Notes under the pieces: generated by a model
What the model saw: only the letters and a program-made list of their open reading frames with translations
Databases searched by the model: none
What the model was told of the DNA's origin: nothing
Shown here: positions 16,986 through 24,275 of the stretch, one piece after another
Layout: the number at the start of each line of letters is the position of its first letter
Position numbering within the stretch: position 1 is the stretch's first letter
Translations under genes and position numbers: made by a program
Assembly: GCA_051251725.1 (NCBI GenBank)
Contig: JBPOFN010000040.1
Span: 1-37,702, forward strand
Source: JALZUE01 sp051251725
GTDB taxonomy: Bacteria; Pseudomonadota; Gammaproteobacteria; Enterobacterales; Alteromonadaceae
Direction: 5' to 3'
Length of the DNA stretch: 37,702 nucleotides

Positions 16986-17016
16986 CGGCTATTTATTTCG
17001 AATGAATAAATAGCCG
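16986..17016. repeat. 12-bp perfect inverted repeat in the 16953-17246 intergenic region
   Basis: CGGCTATTTATT (16986-16997) and AATAAATAGCCG (17005-17016) are exact reverse complements with a 7-base centre. No T-run follows on either strand, so it is not a standard terminator for pepN-DUF2835. It abuts the FadR-like core with no base between them. It could be a 3' hairpin of the upstream transcript or a binding site for the downstream one. Confidence 0.6.
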
Positions 17017-17038
17017 CTTAGCAAAGAAAAATTAAGCC

Positions 17039-17138
17039 TTTGACGATATTTGTTATAATACATTTTCCACAGTTTTAAACGCTTGTTTTAAAAATGTTTA
17101 GTTTTTGACCTGTTTTTTTGACTAAATACATTATAATA
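17039..17138 (+). promoter_or_regulatory. Two 22-bp promoter-like repeats upstream of the DUF1302 gene
   Basis: TTTGACGATATTTGTTATAA(TA) at 17039-17060 and TTTGACTAAATACATTATAA(TA) at 17117-17138 match at 17 of 22 positions, 78 bases apart. Each holds a perfect -10 box TATAAT (17054-17059 and 17132-17137). The first is preceded by TG at the extended -10 position. The TTGAC in each is only 8 bases from the -10 box, too close to be a sigma70 -35 element, so the copies may be extended -10 promoters or sites for another factor. Confidence 0.5.
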
Positions 17139-17246
17139 AAAGGCATTTACGGTAGTTGTTACTACTTGATTGAAGTAATAAATGATGCAATTATTGTTTA
17201 AATAATTATGAATATAAGAATAAAACCGGCTTTGGGGATACGTCAT

Positions 17247-19295
17247 ATGCATAATCGATTGGGTAAAAAGCTTGCGATTAAACCGCTTACTAAAATGGTT
17301 TCATTAGCAATTGTCATTATGGCGGCTAACCAAGCTAACGCCGCAAAATTCAAATTTGACCAAGTAGAGATAAGTTTTGATTCTACTTTTAGCTACGGTA
17401 CTAGTTTACGAGTTGAAGACCGTAAATGGCAAGATACTGTTGCTAAGTCGAATAATCCTAATAATGGTTTCGACTTTACTAATTTTAATCCTGCTGCGCC
17501 GATGCCAACCAATGCTGATGTTTGGGACGGGCAAGGCTCTTATTCCAACAACGGTGACAACGGCAATTTAAACTTTGATTCAGGTGACGTTTTTTCATCG
17601 TTACTCAAAGGCTCTCACGATTTAGACATTCGTTATGACAATATTGGCTTCTTTGCTCGAGGCATGTACTTTTACGATTTTGAAATGAGTGATGGTGCAC
17701 GGGCTTGGACTAACCCTGTATCTGGTGTTACCAACGACCCATGTCGTGATGATGATGCCAGTAAACGTTTATGTCATGATATTCGATTATTAGATGCTTT
17801 CTTTTATGGCGACTATGATATTGGCGATATGCCTTTTGCTGTCAAAGTTGGTCAGCAAGTCATTAACTGGGGAGAAAGCGCGTTAATTTCTCATGGTATC
17901 AGTGAATTAAATCCCGTCGATATTTCACGTTTAAGAGCGCCAGGCTCTGAATTAAAAGAAGCTTTTATTCCTTATGGCGCAATTTGGGCATCATTAGGGG
18001 TAACAGATACTTTTAATATTGAAGCCTTTTATCAATACAGCTGGGAAAAAACCATTTTACCAGCACCGGGCAGTTACTTCTCGACCAACGATTTTGCTGG
18101 TGATGGTGGTCACTTTGCTAACGTGCAATTAGGTTTTGCTGGTGGTCCTGATATGGACCTAGATTTTTTAATGAGTGAATTAAATAATTTAGGTGATGCT
18201 ATTCGCGGCGGTTTAGATACGAATCTTGCCAGCCAATTATACTTAGCTTATCCAACACAGCTAACGTTAAGAGCACCAGGTAAAAACGCTGAAAATGCCC
18301 CTGATGATGGTGGTCAATATGGCTTACGTTTGTCTTGGTATGTTGAAGAGTTAAATGACGCCGAAATCAGTGCTTATTATATGAATTACCATAGTCGCCG
18401 CCCGGTATTTTCTGGAGTCACGGCTAATTTCTCGGAGCAAGCGGTCGGCGGCGATGTTGGAATGATAGCGACGCAGCAAATCACTGAAGATAATTTCTAC
18501 CAATTAAGTAGCTTTTCGCAAGTTAAACTCGATTATGTTGAAGACATACAATTGTATGCTCTTAGCTTTAATACTGTCGTTGGTGAAACATCAGTAGCAG
18601 GGGAAGTGACTTATCGTCAAGATGAACCATTACAAATAGATGATGTTGAATTATTGTTTGCTGCTATGCCGCAACAATTAGCGAATACAGGCTCACCAGA
18701 TTATGCCCATTTTAATGGTGTGTCGCAGATGCCCATATATGGTCCAGGTGAAGCTGCAGATGGTTTTGTTTTATCTGATACTTTACAAGCTCAGTTTACC
18801 TTAACGCATTTATTTGGCCCAACATTAGGGGCGAGTCAATTAACTTCATTGATTGAAGTTGGCGGTATTAGTATTCAAGATATGCCAGATCCAAATGAGT
18901 TACGATTAAACGGGCCAGGTACTGATCGTAATGGCGGTATTGCTGGTAAATCAGGGCTAGAACTTGCGATTCAAGATGGTATTGAAACGAACCCTTTTCC
19001 TGATGATTTTGCTTGGGGTTATCGCGTCGTCGCTAAACTTGATTACAACAATGTTTTTGCCGGTATTAATGTTTCACCGCGCGTGGTTTTTTCGCATGAT
19101 GTTTCAGGTACCACACCCGATCCGCTGTTCTTATTTATTGATAAAAGAAAATCTGTCTCTATGGCCTTAAGTTTTGATTATCAAAGTAAATGGTCGGCAG
19201 ACGTAAGCTATAATGGTTTTTGGGATGGTGTCGGCACATCTAATCAGATGGCTGATCGCGATTATGTGTCTTTTAGTATTAAGTATTCTATCTAA
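17247..19295 (+). CDS. DUF1302 family outer-membrane beta-barrel protein
   Basis: The 682-residue protein has a signal peptide (cleavage after ANA, about residue 32) and no membrane helix. The body is typical of DUF1302, with amphipathic strands, Gly/Asn/Asp-rich loops and the VGQQVINWGES motif (about 201-211) followed by LNPVDISRLRAPGSELKEAF. The C-terminus FSIKYSI has alternating hydrophobic residues like an outer-membrane beta-signal, although it ends in Ile rather than an aromatic residue. Cys166 and Cys176 could form a disulfide in a loop. An in-frame ATG at 17208 would add 13 residues; GGGGA eight bases before 17247 favours the later start. It leads the four-gene cluster. Function is unknown; location in the outer membrane is inferred. 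Confidence 0.83.
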   Translation: MHNRLGKKLAIKPLTKMVSLAIVIMAANQANAAKFKFDQVEISFDSTFSYGTSLRVEDRKWQDTVAKSNNPNNGFDFTNFNPAAPMPTNADVWDGQGSYSNNGDNGNLNFDSGDVFSSLLKGSHDLDIRYDNIGFFARGMYFYDFEMSDGARAWTNPVSGVTNDPCRDDDASKRLCHDIRLLDAFFYGDYDIGDMPFAVKVGQQVINWGESALISHGISELNPVDISRLRAPGSELKEAFIPYGAIWASLGVTDTFNIEAFYQYSWEKTILPAPGSYFSTNDFAGDGGHFANVQLGFAGGPDMDLDFLMSELNNLGDAIRGGLDTNLASQLYLAYPTQLTLRAPGKNAENAPDDGGQYGLRLSWYVEELNDAEISAYYMNYHSRRPVFSGVTANFSEQAVGGDVGMIATQQITEDNFYQLSSFSQVKLDYVEDIQLYALSFNTVVGETSVAGEVTYRQDEPLQIDDVELLFAAMPQQLANTGSPDYAHFNGVSQMPIYGPGEAADGFVLSDTLQAQFTLTHLFGPTLGASQLTSLIEVGGISIQDMPDPNELRLNGPGTDRNGGIAGKSGLELAIQDGIETNPFPDDFAWGYRVVAKLDYNNVFAGINVSPRVVFSHDVSGTTPDPLFLFIDKRKSVSMALSFDYQSKWSADVSYNGFWDGVGTSNQMADRDYVSFSIKYSI

Positions 19296-19305
19296 GGGTT
19301 ATAAG

Positions 19306-20670
19306 ATGAAAAAATGTACCTTATTAACATTCGCTGTAACTTGTGCTGTGATAGGAACTTCTGCGTTTGCTAAAATTTCTGAACAACAAGCAGCAACATT
19401 ATCAACTGAATTAACACCACTTGGTGCGATTCGCGCGGGTAATGCAGATGGTTCTATTCCTATGTGGACTGGCGGTATCACTAAACCACCTGCAGGTTAT
19501 AAATCAGGCGATCATCATCCTGATCCCTATCCAGAAGATAAAGTGCTTTATACTATTACCAAAAGTAACCTTGATAAATATAAGGCGTTTTTATCGCCTG
19601 GTCAGGTGATGCTATTTGAAACCTATCCTGACACTTATAAAATGAATGTTTATCAAACACGCCGTAGTGCTTCATTTCCTGAGCATGTTTACCAAGCAGC
19701 GATTGATAATGCTACTAAAGCTGAAACTACCGGAGAGGGTAATGGTATTACTAAAGCTGCGGTTGGTATTCCTTTTCCGATCCCGGAAAATGGCTTAGAA
19801 GTGATATGGAATCATATTCTACGTTATCGCGGTGAACGTATTAAACGCCAAGGTGGTCAAGCTTCTCCTACTGCCGGTGGTGATTTTACATTTATTGGTT
19901 TTGACGACCAAATGTTATTGCCCTATAACGAAAAAGGCGCAGTGCCGAGTGAGTTAGAAGCAAAGAATATTCTTTTTAAGTTTAAACAAAAAGTAACAGA
20001 ACCTGCTCGCTTAGCTGGTACCGCTTTATTAGTTTATGACACCATGGATCAGATCAAAACGCCGCGCCAAGCTTGGACTTATAATACTGGCCAGCGCCGC
20101 GTTCGTCGCGCACCTAATGTTGCCTATGATGCACCAGGTACAGCAGCTGACGGCTTAAGAACCACCGATGATTTTGATATGTTTAATGGTGCACCTGATC
20201 GTTATACTTGGCAATTAAAAGGCCGAAAAGAATTATTGATCCCTTACAATGATTATCGTTTACATAGCGACAAATTATCATATGATGATATTTTAAAACC
20301 TGGGCATATTAACCCTGACTTGGTTCGTTATGAAAAACATCGTGTTTGGGTCGTTGAAGCTAATTTACGTTCTGATACTCGCCACATCTATAAAAAACGT
20401 GTATTTTTCTTAGACGAAGACAGCTGGCAAATTGCCGTTACTGATATTTATGATAATCGCGATCAGCTGTATCGTGTTGGTGTTGCTCATGGTTTGAATT
20501 ATTATGAGTTACCGGCACAGTGGGCAACATTGGAAGTGTTTCATGATCTACAATCACGTCGTTATATTGCCATGGGTTTAGATAATGAAGCAGATATGTA
20601 TGATTTTTCTGTTGAGTTAGATGACAGCTCATTCACACCTTCAGCTTTAAGAAGAGAAGGTAAACGCTAA
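19306..20670 (+). CDS. DUF1329 family periplasmic protein (LolA-like fold)
   Basis: The 454-residue protein has a signal peptide (1-22, GTSAFA) without a lipobox, so it should be a soluble periplasmic protein. DUF1329 landmarks are LTPLGAIRAGNADGSIPMWTGG (about 36-57; part: AGNADGSIPMWTGG), PFPIPENGLEVIWNHILRYRG, and the closing VFHDLQSRRYIAMGLDNE. The family is classed with LolA/LolB-like folds, which hold acyl chains in a half-barrel, so a carrier role for a hydrophobic ligand is a reasonable inference. It starts 10 bases after the DUF1302 stop, with an AAGGG site. The frame is open upstream to 19213 inside the previous gene, but only the chosen ATG gives the signal peptide. Confidence 0.85.
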   Translation: MKKCTLLTFAVTCAVIGTSAFAKISEQQAATLSTELTPLGAIRAGNADGSIPMWTGGITKPPAGYKSGDHHPDPYPEDKVLYTITKSNLDKYKAFLSPGQVMLFETYPDTYKMNVYQTRRSASFPEHVYQAAIDNATKAETTGEGNGITKAAVGIPFPIPENGLEVIWNHILRYRGERIKRQGGQASPTAGGDFTFIGFDDQMLLPYNEKGAVPSELEAKNILFKFKQKVTEPARLAGTALLVYDTMDQIKTPRQAWTYNTGQRRVRRAPNVAYDAPGTAADGLRTTDDFDMFNGAPDRYTWQLKGRKELLIPYNDYRLHSDKLSYDDILKPGHINPDLVRYEKHRVWVVEANLRSDTRHIYKKRVFFLDEDSWQIAVTDIYDNRDQLYRVGVAHGLNYYELPAQWATLEVFHDLQSRRYIAMGLDNEADMYDFSVELDDSSFTPSALRREGKR

Positions 20671-20695
20671 GACATTTGATTGCTAAAGCTCTTTT

Positions 20696-20723
20696 GCTCT
20701 GAACCGTTGGCAGCAGAGCTTTT
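20696..20723 (+). terminator. Weak hairpin after the DUF1329 gene
   Basis: GCTCTG (20696-20701) pairs with CAGAGC (20714-20719) across a 12-base loop and is followed by TTTT. Longer alternative pairing with CTAAAGCTCT upstream is possible. The short T-run suggests partial termination at best. Confidence 0.35.
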
Positions 20724-20754
20724 AGATCAAAGTTTTTAGAGCCTTGTTTAAACT

Positions 20755-20790
20755 AAAATATTTCGGCTGATATAACAGCTGAAATATTTT
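20755..20790 (+). repeat. 15-bp hairpin in the leader of the YCF48 gene
   Basis: AAAATATTTCGGCTG (20755-20769) pairs with CAGCTGAAATATTTT (20776-20790) with a single G-U wobble and a 6-base loop. It ends 17 bases before the ATG of the next gene. It lies inside a co-directional cluster and is followed by CTATC rather than a T-run. mRNA processing, stabilisation or attenuation of the downstream half are all possible. Confidence 0.6.
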
Positions 20791-20807
20791 CTATCATTAG
20801 GTTGTCT

Positions 20808-21809
20808 ATGAAAAAAGCTTTTGCTTTATTTAGCGCTTTGTTTTTATGTCTTGTCGCGAATGCCGAGAATTCTTCTTGGTACGCGCCGTTAGCGAATAAA
20901 TCGTTATTACTTGATATAGAAATTATTAATGAAAATAAAATAGTCGCGGTCGGTGAGTACGGGCATATTTTATTATCTAATGATGGCGATAAATGGCGCC
21001 AAGCTAATGTACCTTCACAAACCACCTTAACCTCAGTTTTTTTCTTAAATAAGCATGACGGCTGGGCAGTTGGCCATGACGCAACCATTTTACATAGCAG
21101 TGATGGCGGCGAAAATTGGCAAGTTAAGCAGTATTTAACCTCGTTAGAAATTCCACTATTTGATATTGCCTTTAAAGACCGCCAAAACGGTATTGCTATC
21201 GGCGCCTATGGCTTATTCTTTCGTACCGTCGATGGCGGCGAGACATGGCAGCAAGAGTTTCATGAAGAGTTTCTACACCCTGACGATATCAGCTATTTAA
21301 ATGAACTCAAACTAGATGATGAAGAAGCCTATTTAGATGAAATTTCCGGGATATTACCGCATTTCAATCGCTTAGAAATTGATGGCCGCACTTTATATTT
21401 AGTGGGTGAAGTCGGCTTAATTGCTAAAAGTAATGATTTTGGCCGAACTTGGATAAAATTAGATGAAATTTATCACGGTTCATTTTTTGATCTGGCTCGG
21501 ACCCAAGAAGGTAATTTGTTAGTCTGTGGCTTACGCGGTAATATTTTCAAAAGTAAAAGTAATGGCACGCCATGGCATGCAATAACTACCGAGACCACCG
21601 CGTTACTTAATTCGATCGTATTAAACGATCAACAGCAAATATTTATTTTAGGTAATAACGGCGTTTTATTAGTTAGTGATGATGATGGCGCGTCATTTCA
21701 CCAATCTCCACAATCCGATGGGAGATCGCTTATTGATGGCGTCTGGTTTAAAAATCGCTTAATTGTTGTTTCTGATCTTGGTGTCAAAACAATAGAGTTA
21801 TTGAGATAA
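20808..21809 (+). CDS. YCF48/BNR-repeat beta-propeller protein, exported
   Basis: The 333-residue protein has a signal peptide (MKKAFALFSALFLCLVANA). The mature part is built of repeated propeller blades ending in S-x-DGG-x-x-W: SSDGGENWQ, TVDGGETWQ and SNDFGRTW are clear, and SNDGDKWRQ, SKSNGTPWHA and SDDDGASFHQ are degenerate, so about six or seven blades. It resembles the Ycf48/HCF136 photosystem II assembly-factor family, but this is not a photosynthetic context. An acidic insertion (about 150-185) interrupts the third blade. The start is taken at ATG; a TTG two codons upstream is less likely. It is separated from DUF1329 by 137 bases with two hairpins and from the RND gene by 4 bases. 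Confidence 0.83.
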   Translation: MKKAFALFSALFLCLVANAENSSWYAPLANKSLLLDIEIINENKIVAVGEYGHILLSNDGDKWRQANVPSQTTLTSVFFLNKHDGWAVGHDATILHSSDGGENWQVKQYLTSLEIPLFDIAFKDRQNGIAIGAYGLFFRTVDGGETWQQEFHEEFLHPDDISYLNELKLDDEEAYLDEISGILPHFNRLEIDGRTLYLVGEVGLIAKSNDFGRTWIKLDEIYHGSFFDLARTQEGNLLVCGLRGNIFKSKSNGTPWHAITTETTALLNSIVLNDQQQIFILGNNGVLLVSDDDGASFHQSPQSDGRSLIDGVWFKNRLIVVSDLGVKTIELLR

Positions 21810-21813
21810 TTAT

Positions 21814-24147
21814 ATGAATATAGAAAAGCTCATTAACAGCAGTGAATCTGTTATATTTCGTCATCGCGTTAGTGTCATACTCTTGTTTTTACTCGTCACG
21901 GTATTTCTTTCTTTCCAAGCGACTCAGATCAAGCTCGGCGCATCGTTTACTAAAAACATCCCGCTAAATCATAGCTACATGAAAACCTATATTAAACATC
22001 GGGAAAATTTTGGCGGCGCCAATAACATTCTTATTTCTATTTGTAATAAAGACGGTGATATTTTTAATGAAGGATTTTTCAATTCGTTAAAATCGGTTCA
22101 TGACCAACTGTTTTTTATCCCGGGTGTTAACCGCACGCAAGTTAAATCAATATTCTCACCTAATACCCGTTTTGTTGAAGTCATTGAAGATGGTTTTGCT
22201 GGTGGGCCTGTTGTTCCCGCTAATTTTACTGCCGACGTAAAAGGCTTAGCGGTTGTTAAAGCTAATATTCAAAAAGCAGGCATTGTTGGCCGTTTAATTT
22301 CAAGTGATTACACCTGTGCCATGGTGACCACGTCTTTAATGGATCTTGACCCTGCCACAGGTGAAAAGCTTGACACCATTACCATTGCTCAAACGTTAGA
22401 GCGCGATATTAGACAAAAGTTTGCAGATAACCAAACCAGTATTCATATCATTGGTTTTGCTAAAATGGTCGGTGATGTTGCCGAAGGGGCGAAAGGGGTT
22501 GCCGTATTTTTTGCTATTGCGATGGCCATTACCGCAGTAATGGTGTTTTTGTTTAGCGGTTCAATTAAATTAACCATTCTCCCTATTATCTGCTCGGTAA
22601 TTTCGGTCATTTGGCAAATGGGCGCACTGTCATTGTTAGGCTTTGGTTTAGATCCAATGTCGATATTGGTACCGTTTTTAGTCTTTGCTATCGGTGTTAG
22701 TCATGGCGTTCAAATGATTAACTCGGTTAAAAAGAGTGTTAATAAAGGCTTTACAGCGAAAGCGTCAGCACAATTCAGTTTTCGAATATTGTTAATACCT
22801 GGTGTTATTGCTTTATTGTCAGACACAGTAGGTTTTTTAACTTTATTATCTATTGATATCGGAATTATTCGCGAGCTTGCGATCACCGCATCACTTGGTG
22901 TTGCGATGATCATTCTTACTAACCTTATTCTATTACCTATCTTATTATCTTTTTTATCTTTAAAACCAACTAAGGTTAGAGTGAATAAAAGCGCTAAACA
23001 AAAACCGTTTTGGTTATGGCAGCTATTAGCTAAATGTGCCTCTCCGGGTGTGGCGGTGTTTATCTTAGTGATCACGCTTGGGCTGTTTTTAGCCGGCGTG
23101 CATTATTCAAAAGAAATGAAAATAGGGGAGCTGCATGCTGGCGCTCCAGCGTTGCATGAAAATTCACAATATAATCTTGATACCGCGTTAATCACTGATA
23201 AGTTTGTTATCACCGTTGATTATATTTCGGTGATTATTGAAACTTATCCTGATGCATGTACTTATTACGAAACTTTAAATACGATAGAAACCTTCCAATG
23301 GCGTCTTAGTAATGTCAAAGGTGTTGAATCAGCGGTTAGCTTAGCGTCAGTGGCAAAAATTGTAAATGCTGGTTATAACGAGGGTAATCCAAAATGGCGT
23401 GTATTACCGCGTAATCAGCAAACCTTAGTACAATCTATCTCACGAGTTCCGACTTCTAGTGGTTTATTAAATAACAACTGTAGTGTTATGCCGGTTATTT
23501 TGTTTTTAGCGGATCATAAAGCAGAAACCATTAAGCGGGTTGTTGAGCAGGTGAAATTAGCAGCTATAGAATTATCGAGTGATAAACTGCAATTCAAATT
23601 AGCTTCAGGACCTGTTGGCGTTATGGCGGCGACTAATGAAGCGGTTGAAAAAGCACAAACACCGATGATGTTATATGTTTATGGTGCGGTAATCGCGTTA
23701 TGTTTATTGAGCTTTAGAAGTGTTAAAGCAACGATTGCTGTAGTACTGCCACTTTTTGTCGTTTCTACTTTAGCGCAGTGGTTAATGACAGCTTTAGATA
23801 TAGGTTTAACAGTTTCAACCCTGCCAGTTATCGCTTTAGGTGTTGGTATTGGTGTTGATTATGGTATTTATATTTTATCAACCATGAACTTAAAATTAAA
23901 CCAAGGTGAAACTGTTATAAGTGCCTATACTTCTGCACTTGAAGAACGCGGCAGTGCGGTACTTATTACCGGTGTTACTTTAGCTATAGGTGTCTCTACT
24001 TGGTTCTTTTCTGATTTGAAATTTCAAGTTGATATGGGAATTTTATTAACCTTTATGTTTTTAGTGAACATGTTGGCGGCCGTCATTATTTTACCCGCCA
24101 TCGCAAGTCTACTTTGGCGTAAACCTAAAAAGCGTATATCACAATAA
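21814..24147 (+). CDS. RND superfamily transporter (MMPL/HAE3-like)
   Basis: The 777-residue inner-membrane protein has the two-fold RND layout. Helix 1 (about 20-37) and a periplasmic loop (about 40-225) precede helices 2-6 (about 227-381). Helix 7 (about 411-430), a second periplasmic loop (about 431-635) and helices 8-12 (about 640-768) follow. Helix 10 has GVGIGVDYGIYIL with Asp682, the usual proton-relay position. The equivalent site in helix 4 reads FAIGVSHGVQM, with His297 instead of Asp. There is no adaptor (MFP) or TolC gene nearby, so it is not a classical drug-efflux tripartite pump. HAE3/MMPL members typically move lipids or hopanoids. The last gene of the cluster; no clear terminator separates it from gdhB. 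Confidence 0.85.
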   Translation: MNIEKLINSSESVIFRHRVSVILLFLLVTVFLSFQATQIKLGASFTKNIPLNHSYMKTYIKHRENFGGANNILISICNKDGDIFNEGFFNSLKSVHDQLFFIPGVNRTQVKSIFSPNTRFVEVIEDGFAGGPVVPANFTADVKGLAVVKANIQKAGIVGRLISSDYTCAMVTTSLMDLDPATGEKLDTITIAQTLERDIRQKFADNQTSIHIIGFAKMVGDVAEGAKGVAVFFAIAMAITAVMVFLFSGSIKLTILPIICSVISVIWQMGALSLLGFGLDPMSILVPFLVFAIGVSHGVQMINSVKKSVNKGFTAKASAQFSFRILLIPGVIALLSDTVGFLTLLSIDIGIIRELAITASLGVAMIILTNLILLPILLSFLSLKPTKVRVNKSAKQKPFWLWQLLAKCASPGVAVFILVITLGLFLAGVHYSKEMKIGELHAGAPALHENSQYNLDTALITDKFVITVDYISVIIETYPDACTYYETLNTIETFQWRLSNVKGVESAVSLASVAKIVNAGYNEGNPKWRVLPRNQQTLVQSISRVPTSSGLLNNNCSVMPVILFLADHKAETIKRVVEQVKLAAIELSSDKLQFKLASGPVGVMAATNEAVEKAQTPMMLYVYGAVIALCLLSFRSVKATIAVVLPLFVVSTLAQWLMTALDIGLTVSTLPVIALGVGIGVDYGIYILSTMNLKLNQGETVISAYTSALEERGSAVLITGVTLAIGVSTWFFSDLKFQVDMGILLTFMFLVNMLAAVIILPAIASLLWRKPKKRISQ

Positions 24148-24275
24148 TATTTTACTGAATATTACGATTATTTACTGCAATTGCTTAAATTTGTTAATAA
24201 ATTTTAAATTTTAGTCTATTCTAAATAAATAAAATTATAACTAAATATATACTCGTAAGAGCGTAAGGAATGCGT

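Noticed and set aside
24145..24164. TAATATT/AATATTA hairpin at the end of the RND gene
   Set aside because: Seven A-U pairs only, overlapping the stop codon, with no T-tract; too weak to call a terminator.
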